Origin: FEN-1322 sp041663425
GTDB lineage: Bacteria > Omnitrophota > Gorgyraeia > 2-01-FULL-45-10
DNA: 64,000 nucleotides
NCBI GenBank assembly: GCA_041663425.1
Contig: JBAYMS010000002.1
Span: forward strand, 1-64,000
Direction: 5' to 3'
Part shown: piece by piece, positions 17,990 through 26,541 of the stretch
Layout: each line of letters opens with the position of its first letter
Numbering within the stretch: position 1 is the stretch's first letter
Notes under the pieces: generated by a model
Told to the model about the DNA's origin: nothing
Seen by the model: only the letters and a program-made list of their open reading frames with translations
Databases searched by the model: none
Translations under genes and position numbers: made by a program

Positions 17990-18607
17990 ATGGTTATGAT
18001 GGATAGGAAGGAAAGGGATAAACAGTTGCGCAAGGCAGATATTCTGAGAGCGGCCGAGAACGTATTTGCATCCAAAGGGTATCACGAAGCTACAATACAG
18101 GATATTGCCAAACAAGCCCAGTATGGCACCGGCACAGTTTATCTTTATTTTAAAGATAAGAATGCTCTTTATTTTTCCCTTCTCGAAGAAAAAATTCAAA
18201 GTCTTATAAATAACGCAAAAGAGAAGACGGAGCAGGCAAAGGATGCTAAAAAGAAGCTTGAGATCTTTATCCGGGAAAGCCTGGTTTTCTTTGAGCAGAA
18301 TCAGAGTTTCTTCCGTATATATATGCTGGAAAAAAATAGCATTCAGCTAATAGTCAGTAAAAAAGTTACAGAATCCTTCAGTGTGCTAGAACATGCCACG
18401 GAATATGTTGAAAAGCTTATCAAGCATGCGCAGGAGGAGAACGTTATTAAGAAAAATTACAGCCCTTCAGAATTGGCCGACATACTGGCTTCTATCATGG
18501 GCTCTATGATCTTAAACTGGACGAAATCGGATCTGAGAAAAGTAGGCAGCCTGAAAGATAAGACCGGTTTTATTTTTGATATGTTTTTGAATGGCGCAGG
18601 GAAGTAG
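17990..18607 (+). CDS. TetR/AcrR-family transcriptional repressor
   Basis: A 205-residue regulator. Residues about 14-60 form the TetR helix-turn-helix (AAENVFASKGYHEATIQDIA followed by GTGTVYLYFKDKNALY), a near-textbook match. The remainder is helical and would bind the inducer. GGAGGAG precedes ATG 17990. It is followed by a TolC-MFP-MFS efflux operon, and operator-like palindromes lie at both promoters, so the simplest reading is a repressor of itself and of the pump. The ligand is unknown. Confidence 0.93.
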   Translation: MVMMDRKERDKQLRKADILRAAENVFASKGYHEATIQDIAKQAQYGTGTVYLYFKDKNALYFSLLEEKIQSLINNAKEKTEQAKDAKKKLEIFIRESLVFFEQNQSFFRIYMLEKNSIQLIVSKKVTESFSVLEHATEYVEKLIKHAQEENVIKKNYSPSELADILASIMGSMILNWTKSDLRKVGSLKDKTGFIFDMFLNGAGK

Positions 18608-18667
18608 AGCCTTAAAACTATCATTTACCTCGCGTTATAATCCCGCAAAAATAAAGTCAAAATAATA

Positions 18668-18696
18668 TTGACAACACTCTAAGTGAATGGTATGAT
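18668..18696 (+). promoter_or_regulatory. Promoter of the efflux operon
   Basis: TTGACA (18668-18673), 17-base spacer ending in TGG, TATGAT (18691-18696). Transcription would start about 18703, within the operator. Confidence 0.85.
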
Positions 18697-18702
18697 TTAT
18701 TT

Positions 18703-18718
18703 ATGAATTACAATTCAA
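18703..18718. promoter_or_regulatory. TetR operator, copy 2
   Basis: ATGAAT-TACA-ATTCAA matches copy 1 in both half-sites save one base, with the same 4-base gap and the same 7-base distance from the -10 box. Confidence 0.75.
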
Positions 18719-18763
18719 ATAATGATTAAAAATTCAAACAAATTGCGGTAAAGGAGCAGGGCT

Positions 18764-20113
18764 ATGTCGTTTTGGAAAAAAGTGTTATTAAATTTTATTG
18801 TTTTTGTAGTTAGCTTTCCGCTATGTGTTTATGGCGCGGAGGCTGCCGCCAGTGTTGGAGAAAAGGGTGGAAGGCTGCTTACCATACCGGAGGGAATCTC
18901 AATTGTGCTTAAAGACAGCCGTCTGATAAAGATAGAGACATTCGGCAAGGATATGTCATTCGATGACACTCTTATCGCACTGTCTCCTCTATTGCCGCAT
19001 CTGAGCGCTAATATAGGTAAGACATATCAGCGATACACTCCTACGATGATGTTCGGCAGTATGGCTGTACCTATGGGCGACCAGAATCCGGTATCGGGCG
19101 GTATCGATATCTATCAGACCCTTTTTGATTTTGGCAGGAGTATTTCAAATTATAAAGCATCTACTGAAATGCTCAATGCCCGCAAAGCGAGCGTAGAAAG
19201 TGTAAAGCGGACGGTAACTCTGGAATTCGTGGTTTCTTATTTTGACCTATTAGAGACAGAGAAGATGATAGATGTCGCAAAGAAAGAAGTGGACAGTCTT
19301 ACCTCTTATCTTAATGATATGCAGCATCTCTATGAGCAGGGCGTTATAGTAGAGAACGATCTTTTGCCGGCAAAAGTAAAGCTTGCAGATGCCAGACAGA
19401 AACTTATAGCTTCAGGCAACAGGAGGGAAATAGTTGCGGCCGGAATAAATACTATGCTTACCATGCCGCTTACGGAGGACGTAACTACCAGGGATGTTAA
19501 CACGCAGATGCCGGCGCTGCCTGAGCTGACTGATGCCTGGAGCTCTGCTGAGGCTAAAAGGCCGGAGATATTATTTTTTAATAAGCAGATAAAATCTTCC
19601 GCTTTAAGGGAACAGGCCAGAACAGTCCAGAATCTTCCGACGGTTTTTGTCGACGGAGGATATGCGTATACACAGAATCAATACATGGTTCATGAGGACA
19701 ATGCGTATGTTAAGTTTGGCGCGAAGATGGATCTGTATGACGGCGGCGCGACTGGTGCAGAGATTATGAAAGAGCGCTCTCTGAATAAGCAGCTTCAGGA
19801 GCAGAGAAATAAAATAGTAGAAGATATCCGCTACGAAGTTAAGCGCAGTTTCTTAGGGCTGAAAGATGCTATTGAAAAATTGGAGGTAGCGAAGGGTGCT
19901 CTCCGGCAGGCTGAGGAGAATCTGCGGTTTTATCGTGTTAAATATAATAACGGTGTTGCTACCTCAACAGATGTTCTTGAAGCCATTAACCTTCAGACAA
20001 AAGCCGAGACCAATTATTATAGCGCGGAGTATGAGCTAAAACGTTGTTATGCGAAGCTTGTGTATTCAATGGGGGACGATTTAGTGTCAATTTACAATGA
20101 AACGGAGAAATAA
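18764..20113 (+). CDS. TolC-like outer membrane efflux protein
   Basis: A 449-residue protein with a signal peptide (about residues 1-25) and two long, coiled-coil-rich halves typical of the outer membrane efflux family. Recognisable parts are YQTLFDFGRSISNYKAS in the first half and MDLYDGGATGAEIMKER plus RYEVKRSFLGLKDAIEKL in the second. It would form the trimeric exit duct of a tripartite pump. The genes for the adaptor and the MFS pump follow with gaps of 2 and 0 bases, so the three act together. No lipobox is seen. Confidence 0.9.
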   Translation: MSFWKKVLLNFIVFVVSFPLCVYGAEAAASVGEKGGRLLTIPEGISIVLKDSRLIKIETFGKDMSFDDTLIALSPLLPHLSANIGKTYQRYTPTMMFGSMAVPMGDQNPVSGGIDIYQTLFDFGRSISNYKASTEMLNARKASVESVKRTVTLEFVVSYFDLLETEKMIDVAKKEVDSLTSYLNDMQHLYEQGVIVENDLLPAKVKLADARQKLIASGNRREIVAAGINTMLTMPLTEDVTTRDVNTQMPALPELTDAWSSAEAKRPEILFFNKQIKSSALREQARTVQNLPTVFVDGGYAYTQNQYMVHEDNAYVKFGAKMDLYDGGATGAEIMKERSLNKQLQEQRNKIVEDIRYEVKRSFLGLKDAIEKLEVAKGALRQAEENLRFYRVKYNNGVATSTDVLEAINLQTKAETNYYSAEYELKRCYAKLVYSMGDDLVSIYNETEK

Positions 20114-20115
20114 TC

Positions 20116-20973
20116 ATGGCACATAAAAAAAATAAGAAAATGGTCGGGGTCGCTGCCGTTACAACATTGATCTGCGGTATATTTTTAGCACGTTACATGA
20201 TCAGCAATTTTGGATGCGTTAGCACGGATGACGCTTATGTTGAGGGCAGGATACATGCCATAGCTTCAAAGATACCCGGGACCGTTAAGCTTGTTAACGT
20301 TACGGACAATCAAATTGTTAAAGAGGGCGATGTTCTTATCGAGATTGATCCGGTTGATTACGAGCTGAAAGCCGCAGAAGCTAAAGCCGGTTTGGAAATA
20401 AGAAAGGCGGCGCTTGAACAGGCGGGACGCGATAAAGACCGTGCGGAAGTTCTTTATAACGAAAAAGTGTTTCCAAAAGAACGTTATGAGAACGCACTCA
20501 CTGCATTTAATCTGGCAAAGGCCCAGACCGATACTGCCGAGGCACAGTTTAATATTGCCCAAAAAAATCTGGAGTATACGAAGATATATGCTCCCTCAGA
20601 CGGGCACATAACCAAGAAATCGGTTGAGACAGGCAACCAGATACAGCCGACACAGGCTCTTATGGCTGTTGTTCCGAATGATATGTGGGTAGTGGCTAAT
20701 TTTAAAGAGACGGAATTGGCCGATATGCGTCCCGGGCAGATTGTGGAAATCAAGATAGATAGTTATCCGGGAAAAATATTTGAGGGTCACGTGGATAGCG
20801 TCCAGCGTGGAACCGGAGCTAAGTTCAGCATGTTTCCTCCCGAGAACGCTTCGGGCAATTTTGTGAAAGTCGTCCAGCGCATACCTGTTAAGATCATGTT
20901 TGATAAAGGCCAGGATGAAAAATATCCGCTGAGCATAGGGATGTCTGCCGTTCCAAAAGTTAAGGTGCGTTAA
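20116..20973 (+). CDS. EmrA/HlyD-type membrane fusion protein
   Basis: The periplasmic adaptor of the pump, 285 residues. One membrane helix near the N-terminus (about residues 11-30) is followed by DDAYVEGRIHAIASKIPGTV, a lipoyl-like half typical of EmrA, a short alpha hairpin (about 90-150), and the second half IYAPSDGHITKKSVETGNQI. The barrel region carries VVANFKETELADMRPGQ, which is strongly EmrA-like. It is somewhat shorter than E. coli EmrA because the hairpin is short. It links the MFS pump to the TolC-like duct. Confidence 0.93.
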   Translation: MAHKKNKKMVGVAAVTTLICGIFLARYMISNFGCVSTDDAYVEGRIHAIASKIPGTVKLVNVTDNQIVKEGDVLIEIDPVDYELKAAEAKAGLEIRKAALEQAGRDKDRAEVLYNEKVFPKERYENALTAFNLAKAQTDTAEAQFNIAQKNLEYTKIYAPSDGHITKKSVETGNQIQPTQALMAVVPNDMWVVANFKETELADMRPGQIVEIKIDSYPGKIFEGHVDSVQRGTGAKFSMFPPENASGNFVKVVQRIPVKIMFDKGQDEKYPLSIGMSAVPKVKVR

Positions 20974-22514
20974 TGCAAAAAGAAGCAGTTGCCGGCAGTG
21001 TTGAAACTCACTGGCGTCCTTCGCATAATCCGTGGTTAATTTGCGCTGCGGTTATGCTGGCGACTACCATAGAAGTTTTGGATACCACTATTACAAACGT
21101 TGCCATGCCTAATATCGCGGGGAACCTGGCGGTAACTACTCATGAAGCGACCTGGGTATTAACAAGCTACCTTGTCGCGAACGCGATAATTTTACCTGCC
21201 GCAGCATGGTTTAGCGGATTTTTCGGGAGAAAACGTTTTCTTATCAGCTGTATTGTTTTATTTACCATCGCATCTTTGCTGTGCGGCTTTGCAAACAGTC
21301 TTGGCTTTTTGCTTTTGGCCAGAGTATTTCAGGGGTTGGGCGGCGGAGCGCTGATGCCTATATCGCAGGCGATACTTTTCGAAAGTTTTCCTAAAGAAAA
21401 ACACGGTGTCGCGATGGCAGTTTTTGCGGTAGGTGTTATTGTAGCTCCTATATTGGGCCCTATCATAGGAGGATGGCTTACTGATAATTATTCCTGGCGA
21501 TGGGTATTTTTTATTAATCTACCTATAGGGATAATAGCTGTCCTGATGGCAAAGGCATTTATAGAGGATCCGCCATATATTAAGAAAGAAAAGTCCATGA
21601 TCGATTACATCGGATTTGGGCTTATGGCAGTAGGCTTGGGCTCGCTGCAGATCGTGTTGGATAAAGGGCAGGAAGTGGATTGGTTTCAATCTGCCTGGCT
21701 TTGCAAGATGGCCATTCTTACCTGCATTTCTCTTATAGCGTTTATTTTTTGGGAATTGCGGGTAAAGCATCCCGTGGTTAACCTCCGTATATTAAAAGAT
21801 AGAAATTTTTGTGCTGGATTGATAGCGGCAATGCTTATAGGTGCGTCTATGTATGGCATTATGACTTTGATGCCGTTATTTTATCAGACACTTCTTGGCT
21901 ATTCCGCTTACTTGAGCGGGATAGCATCCGCTTCTCTTGGAATAGGAGCGTTCGCTTCAGCTATAGCTGTTGGTATACTAACCAAGCGTATTGATAGCCG
22001 GATTTTCTTTGTTCTGGGGTTATTAATATTAGGTGCGGCATGTTTCTATATGGCCGGTATTAATTTGCAGATCGCAATTTTTAGCATGTTAATACCTCTT
22101 ATTGCCATAGGGTTTGGAATAAGTACGGCTTTCGTTCCGTTGTCGTTGCTCGCCGTCGGGCACCTTGCAAATAAAGATATGGGTAATGGTTCGGGACTTT
22201 TTAATCTCATGAGAAATATAGGAGGAAGTATAGGCATCGCTATGACGACGACGATGCTTTCGCGTATGTCGCAGGTGCATCAGACATTTCTGGTCGGGCA
22301 TCTTACGCCATACGATCAGGTATATAGGCAGACATCCCAGTCTATGGGCAAAGGAATAGGGGACGGTTTAGTATATAGGGGGTTATTGCAGCAGTCTGCC
22401 TTGCTCGCATATGTAGATAGTTTCTATCTATTCAGTATTATGGCCATTTTATGCATACTTACAGTATTTCTTTTCCGAAAAGTAAAAGTCGATGGAGCGA
22501 TCGCGGTTCATTAA
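20973..22514 (+). CDS. EmrB-type MFS drug:H+ antiporter (DHA2)
   Basis: A 513-residue inner-membrane transporter with about 14 helices, the DHA2/EmrB size. Key motifs are LDTTITNVAMPNIAGNL at the start, WVLTSYLVANAI in helix 2, motif A (GFFGRKRF), and motif C-like GPIIGGWLTDNYSWRW. Motif C is typical of antiporters. The start codon overlaps the adaptor stop by one base. Together with the TolC-like protein it should export toxic compounds; the actual substrate is not predictable. Confidence 0.94.
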   Translation: MQKEAVAGSVETHWRPSHNPWLICAAVMLATTIEVLDTTITNVAMPNIAGNLAVTTHEATWVLTSYLVANAIILPAAAWFSGFFGRKRFLISCIVLFTIASLLCGFANSLGFLLLARVFQGLGGGALMPISQAILFESFPKEKHGVAMAVFAVGVIVAPILGPIIGGWLTDNYSWRWVFFINLPIGIIAVLMAKAFIEDPPYIKKEKSMIDYIGFGLMAVGLGSLQIVLDKGQEVDWFQSAWLCKMAILTCISLIAFIFWELRVKHPVVNLRILKDRNFCAGLIAAMLIGASMYGIMTLMPLFYQTLLGYSAYLSGIASASLGIGAFASAIAVGILTKRIDSRIFFVLGLLILGAACFYMAGINLQIAIFSMLIPLIAIGFGISTAFVPLSLLAVGHLANKDMGNGSGLFNLMRNIGGSIGIAMTTTMLSRMSQVHQTFLVGHLTPYDQVYRQTSQSMGKGIGDGLVYRGLLQQSALLAYVDSFYLFSIMAILCILTVFLFRKVKVDGAIAVH

Positions 22515-22550
22515 TACAAGAAAGTATTTCGCGGTGGCAGTAAAAAATAG

Positions 22551-23753
22551 ATGAATATGCCGAAAAAAATATTTTGTCTGATAGTTTTTATGCTCCTTAT
22601 TTCCGGATGCGCGATCGCGCGCCATGCAGTTCCGCCTGATTTATTAAACAATACCTGTGTTTTAGGCATGCGGGATATCCGGGCATTTGGAGGCGTTCCG
22701 AGCGATTCTTTTAAGAGTGATGTTCTGAGTTTGCTGGAGTATGAAAAGAAGGAGGGGCTTTCGTTTTTTGATACCGGCCTCAGGCGCGTCTATCCTGTGC
22801 TCGCTATCTCCGGCGGATCGGCCAATGGAGCATATGGTGCCGGCTTGCTTAGCGGATGGTCAAAAGAAGGCTCCCGGCCTGAATTTAAAATTGTTACCGG
22901 TATAAGTACCGGAGCTATAATAGCGCCATATGCTTTCTTGGGAAGTAATTATGATGACAAATTAAAAGAGTTTTATTCGAAGTATTCAACAAAAGATCTT
23001 GTGGAGTTAAGTCTATCTAATAATTCACTTGGAAGCGTTAAGCCGCTAAAACGGTTGATAGAGAAATATGCCGACAAACAGTTGCTAGTAAAAATAGCCG
23101 CAGAATATAAAAAGGGGCGCAGGCTTTATGTAGGCACTACCAACTTGGATGCCCAGAGGCTGGTGATATGGGACATGGGCAAGATCGCTTCCATAGGAGA
23201 TGATAAAGCGCTGGATCTATTCCGAAAGATAATACTTGCGTCTGCGTCTATTCCCGTAGCTTTTCCTCCTGTTTATTTTAATGTGGAAGTTGACGGCAAG
23301 GTTTATGACGAAATGCATGTTGATGGAGGAACGACAAAACAGGTATTTTTTATTTACGATGTTCTTCAGGGAGTTGATAATGCTTTTAAGGGAAACGGCA
23401 TTGATGTTTCAAAAATAAAATATAGTATTTATATTATCAGGAACGGTTATGTAGACCCGATATGGAAAGAAGTGCCGGATAGTTTATCAGCGATTGCCGA
23501 ACGCAGTATCGATACAATGACAAATGCCCAAGGGGCCGGAGATCTGTATCAATTGTATGTATTCGCCAAGGCTAGTAAAGGTGATTTTAATTTGGCAAGT
23601 ATTCCGACCGCTAATGTTTATAGTTCCAAAGAAATATTTGATGCTTCCATGATGTGCAAGCTTTTTGATCTTGGTTTTGAACAGGCTAGTCGCGGCTACC
23701 CATGGAAAAAAATACCACCCGGAATGGGGAAAGATTTGATTAATAATAAATGA
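22551..23753 (+). CDS. Patatin-like phospholipase lipoprotein
   Basis: A 400-residue lipoprotein with the lipobox LISGC (Cys20). The patatin fold is clear: the oxyanion loop SGGSANGAYGAGLL, the nucleophile elbow GISTG with Ser119, and the catalytic Asp258 in VDGG. It would hydrolyse acyl lipids from the envelope side. It follows the pump genes after 36 bases, so it may belong to the same transcript and be under TetR control; a role in membrane lipid repair after toxic stress is inference. Confidence 0.88.
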   Translation: MNMPKKIFCLIVFMLLISGCAIARHAVPPDLLNNTCVLGMRDIRAFGGVPSDSFKSDVLSLLEYEKKEGLSFFDTGLRRVYPVLAISGGSANGAYGAGLLSGWSKEGSRPEFKIVTGISTGAIIAPYAFLGSNYDDKLKEFYSKYSTKDLVELSLSNNSLGSVKPLKRLIEKYADKQLLVKIAAEYKKGRRLYVGTTNLDAQRLVIWDMGKIASIGDDKALDLFRKIILASASIPVAFPPVYFNVEVDGKVYDEMHVDGGTTKQVFFIYDVLQGVDNAFKGNGIDVSKIKYSIYIIRNGYVDPIWKEVPDSLSAIAERSIDTMTNAQGAGDLYQLYVFAKASKGDFNLASIPTANVYSSKEIFDASMMCKLFDLGFEQASRGYPWKKIPPGMGKDLINNK

Positions 23754-23792
23754 TTCATTAGTTCCAGTGAAGTTCGATATGGAGGGATGATT

Positions 23793-23885
23793 ATGGCGAG
23801 TAAGAAAACATGGACAATCTGGATATCGATAATTTTATTTTATGTAATATCTGTCGTTATAGCGTTTTTCAGCCATAAAAAATAG
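23793..23885 (+). CDS. 30-residue single-helix membrane peptide
   Basis: A very short gene: GGAGGG at 23781-23786, ATG 23793, 30 codons, stop TAG. The peptide starts MASKKTWTIW, continues with one hydrophobic helix of about 18 residues, and ends in SHKK. The positive residues at both ends fit a small inner-membrane peptide. It lies 10 bases before lpxD, so it may be translated in the same operon. No function is known to me. Confidence 0.55.
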   Translation: MASKKTWTIWISIILFYVISVVIAFFSHKK

Positions 23886-23895
23886 AGGGCAACTT

Positions 23896-24882
23896 ATGAA
23901 TATAAGAGAACTGGCAAGGTTAGTAGGCGGGGCTATAGAAGGTGATAGCGATATTGACATAATAGGGGTAAGCGGCATAGAAACCGCTAAGTCGGGCGAT
24001 ATGGCGTTCGCGCTTAGCGAAGAAAGGCTGGCAGGCGCCGAGAAAAGCAAGGCCTCCTGTATATTGACAGATAAAACCATAAGAAAATCTACAAAAACTC
24101 TTATACGGGTAAAAAACCCTAAACTATCTTTTCTTATTAGCAGCAATATATTAAATGTCCCACAGGTCCGGGAATCATTTGTGCACTCGGCAGCTACGGT
24201 ATCTGATAAAGCATGTCTCGGGGAAAACGTCTGGATCGACTCTGGCGTTAGAATAGAAGAGGGCGTGGTGATCGGAGATCATGTGATCGTAGAGTCTAAC
24301 TCCGTGATAAAGAAAAATTGTGAGCTGGGTTCGTATTGTCATATCTATCCAAACGTTACATTATACGAAAATACAAAGCTACAAAAAAATGTGATCTTAC
24401 ATAGCGGCGTTGTGATCGGCTCAGACGGATTTGGTTATGTAAAAGATAATGGTAAGATATATAAATTTCCACAGCTTGGCAAAGTTATAATAGAAGACGA
24501 CGTTGAGATCGGAGCTAATACAACCATAGATAGGGGATCCTTGAGCGATACTGTGATCGGCTCAGGCACGAAGATTGACAACTTATGCCAAATCGCCCAT
24601 AATGTAAAAATAGGGAATAATATGCTGATGGCTGCGCAATGCGGTATTTCCGGCAGCACAACTATAGGAAGCGATGTGACGATGGGCGGGCAGGCAGGTG
24701 TAGTCGATAATGTTACGATAGGCGACAATGTAATTATAGGTGCTAAAAGCGCGGTTATAGGCAATGTAAAAAGTGATTCAGTCCTCTGGGGCATCCCAGC
24801 CAGACCGATCGCTCAAACGAAAAGGCAGATGGCTGTTTTGTCATGGTTAGCTAAAAATTTTAAAAAAATTAAAACGCATTAA
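23896..24882 (+). CDS. lpxD: UDP-3-O-acylglucosamine N-acyltransferase, copy 1
   Basis: Third enzyme of lipid A synthesis; adds the N-linked acyl chain. The 328-residue protein has the N-terminal uridine-binding domain (residues about 1-100) and then a left-handed parallel beta helix built from hexapeptide repeats such as VIGDHV and TIGDNV. The catalytic histidine is H235 in QIAHNVKIG. It shows that the cell makes lipid A. A close paralogue lies at 26528-27523 on the other strand. Confidence 0.95.
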   Translation: MNIRELARLVGGAIEGDSDIDIIGVSGIETAKSGDMAFALSEERLAGAEKSKASCILTDKTIRKSTKTLIRVKNPKLSFLISSNILNVPQVRESFVHSAATVSDKACLGENVWIDSGVRIEEGVVIGDHVIVESNSVIKKNCELGSYCHIYPNVTLYENTKLQKNVILHSGVVIGSDGFGYVKDNGKIYKFPQLGKVIIEDDVEIGANTTIDRGSLSDTVIGSGTKIDNLCQIAHNVKIGNNMLMAAQCGISGSTTIGSDVTMGGQAGVVDNVTIGDNVIIGAKSAVIGNVKSDSVLWGIPARPIAQTKRQMAVLSWLAKNFKKIKTH

Positions 24883-24895
24883 GAAAGAAGGGTAT

Positions 24896-25033
24896 ATGAA
24901 AAACGCAATATTACTTATATTATTGTTTGTAATCTGTGCAGCGTTTGCCGGCTGCGGAGAAACAGTCTCCGGCGTCGGAAAAGACGTTAACAGAATGGGT
25001 AAAGGTGTAAATACATTTTTCTTCCGCGAATAG
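24896..25033 (+). CDS. Entericidin-like small lipoprotein
   Basis: A 45-residue lipoprotein with signal MKNAILLILLFVICAAF and the lipobox FAGC (Cys20). The mature part GETVSGVGKDVNRMGKGV follows the entericidin A/B pattern of a glycine- and lysine-rich amphipathic segment. AAGAAGG precedes ATG 24896. Family members are small outer-membrane lipoproteins linked to envelope stress. The next gene, encoding an OmpA-type protein, also acts in the envelope. Confidence 0.65.
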   Translation: MKNAILLILLFVICAAFAGCGETVSGVGKDVNRMGKGVNTFFFRE

Positions 25034-25060
25034 TAATTACCGCTAATGGTTAGAATTTGT

Positions 25061-25088
25061 TTGTTTACTCAGGTTATTTCGCTATAAT
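25061..25088 (+). promoter_or_regulatory. Possible promoter of the OmpA-LysM gene
   Basis: TTGTTT (25061-25066), 16-base spacer, TATAAT (25083-25088). The -35 box is weak. The gene starts 86 bases later. Confidence 0.5.
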
Positions 25089-25173
25089 AGAAGCATGTGT
25101 AAATAGAGAATCTCTCTTTATGCGGCATGAGAGATATTTTAACCATAATAAATCTAAAACAGAAGAGAATCGT

Positions 25174-26130
25174 ATGAACATGAAAAACTTTTTACGGCAG
25201 TTTGTGCCGTTGGTTACTCTGGCGTTATTCTTATCGACTTCTTCACTCGCAATAGCCAGCGAAGAAAGTAAGCAAAAGCAGAGAGAGGAATTACAGAAGA
25301 GTTTTGAATGGTGGCCTACCGATGCTCAGCCTGCTCCGGTGAAAGACGAGAAGCGCGGAGGGTACTGGTGGTGGCCTACAACGCCCGGCAAGATTAAGCC
25401 CTGGGGAAACCGGGGATATGTCTATGTGTACAAGATTATTTATGACTATAAAGCAGAAGAACTTCCTCCGCCAAAACCGCAGGAGTTAAGGCAGTCTTTG
25501 CTTATCAGGAAAATAATTAAAAATGTTAAGATCTATTTCGATTACAATAAATCCGATCTGCGTGATGACGCTGCCAGTATTTTAGAGAACGCGGTAAGCA
25601 TGCTGAACAAAAATCCGGAAACATCTATTTTAATAACCGGCAATTGTGATATCCGCGGTTCTGAGACATATAACGATAAGCTCGGTAAGCAGCGCGCCGC
25701 ATCTGTGAAAAATTTCATGTCCAATAATGGTATACCCGAAGAGAGGATCAAGATCATAAGCCGCGGCAAGCTGGACGCAGTGGCTCCGGTTGCCGATCTC
25801 GTAGGTATGCAGAAAGACAGAAATGCCCAGTTTGTTATAGCCGTGGTAGAAGAGGCAATGCTTCCTGCTCCTGAGGCAGAGAAAATAGAACAGGCGAAGC
25901 CGATAGAGGAAGGTAAATACCTGGTCGAAGAGCAGCAGCAGGTTGTCTCCGAGGTAAAGGTATCTCAGAAAGAATATATTATCCAGAAAGACGACTCACT
26001 CTGGAAGATAGCTAAAAAAGAGATGGGCAGCGGAAATCGCTGGAAATATCTGTATGAATTAAATAAAGACAGGATCAAGGATCCTAATAAACTAAAAGCA
26101 GGCCAGAAGATCATTATACCTGTTGAATAG
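25174..26130 (+). CDS. OmpA-family protein with C-terminal LysM
   Basis: A 318-residue secreted protein, signal peptide about residues 1-27 (ending AIAS). A tryptophan-rich segment (EWWPTDAQP, GGYWWWPTTPG) comes first. Then an OmpA/Pal peptidoglycan-binding domain (about 115-225) with IYFDYNKSDLRDDAASIL and the NDKLGKQRAASVKNFM helix, and finally a LysM domain (about 270-318) with YIIQKDDSLWKIAKKEMG. Two murein-binding modules in one protein suggest an envelope anchor. ATG 25174 is chosen because a signal peptide begins there; the frame is open further upstream. Confidence 0.85.
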   Translation: MNMKNFLRQFVPLVTLALFLSTSSLAIASEESKQKQREELQKSFEWWPTDAQPAPVKDEKRGGYWWWPTTPGKIKPWGNRGYVYVYKIIYDYKAEELPPPKPQELRQSLLIRKIIKNVKIYFDYNKSDLRDDAASILENAVSMLNKNPETSILITGNCDIRGSETYNDKLGKQRAASVKNFMSNNGIPEERIKIISRGKLDAVAPVADLVGMQKDRNAQFVIAVVEEAMLPAPEAEKIEQAKPIEEGKYLVEEQQQVVSEVKVSQKEYIIQKDDSLWKIAKKEMGSGNRWKYLYELNKDRIKDPNKLKAGQKIIIPVE

Positions 26131-26145
26131 TGCGGCTGATCTAAT

Positions 26146-26184
26146 AAAAAAACGAAGCGCCAAATAATGGCGCTTCGTTTTTTT
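26146..26184. terminator. Bidirectional intrinsic terminator
   Basis: AACGAAGCGCC (26151-26161) pairs perfectly with GGCGCTTCGTT (26169-26179) around a 7-base loop, with A residues on the left and T residues on the right. It serves both convergent transcripts. Confidence 0.93.
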
Positions 26185-26198
26185 ATTTCCGTTATATT

Positions 26199-26357
26199 TT
26201 AACGGCCGCTATCTTTGCGCTTAGAGAAACAATCCTTACAATATACCGGACGATCTTCTCTGGGCTTGAAAGGGACTTCGCATTCTTTCTTACATTCTGC
26301 GCAAGTCGCTTTGTGCATTTCCCGCGGGCCACTGCTGAATCCGCCTTGATAACCCAT
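26199..26357 (-). CDS. Small zinc-ribbon protein (CxxC...CxxC)
   Basis: A 52-residue protein beginning MGYQGGFSSGPREMHKATC. It carries two CxxC knuckles, CAECKKEC and YCKDC, which would bind one zinc. The middle EVPFKPREDRPVYC is the hallmark of the small CxxC-x17-CxxC family found in many candidate-phylum genomes. Its function is unknown; RNA or DNA binding is often guessed. A strong AAAGGAGGAG precedes the start. It is the last gene of the lpxD2 transcript. Confidence 0.8.
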   Translation of the reverse strand: MGYQGGFSSGPREMHKATCAECKKECEVPFKPREDRPVYCKDCFSKRKDSGR

Positions 26358-26358
26358 G

Positions 26359-26541
26359 CTACTCCTCCTTTGTTGCTTCTACGACCGGCGAAACTGCCGT
26401 ATCGTTATTCACCGCTTGAACAGGGACCTCCCCTGCAAGCGCGTTCTTCTTATCTAATTTACGCTGCATCTTTTCTTCTTTTTTCTTTTTCTTTGCCTGT
26501 TCTCTTTTGAATTTTTGATATGAATAATTATCTCTGGCCAT
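26359..26541 (-). CDS. Small lysine-rich protein
   Basis: A 60-residue protein starting MARDNYSYQKFKREQ, followed by a run of lysine and glutamate residues, then an acidic, disordered-looking tail. The basic helix could bind nucleic acid. AAAGGAGG precedes ATG 26541, which overlaps the end of lpxD2 by 14 bases; the zinc-ribbon gene begins one base after the stop. I do not recognise a family with known function. Confidence 0.6.
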   Translation of the reverse strand: MARDNYSYQKFKREQAKKKKKEEKMQRKLDKKNALAGEVPVQAVNNDTAVSPVVEATKEE

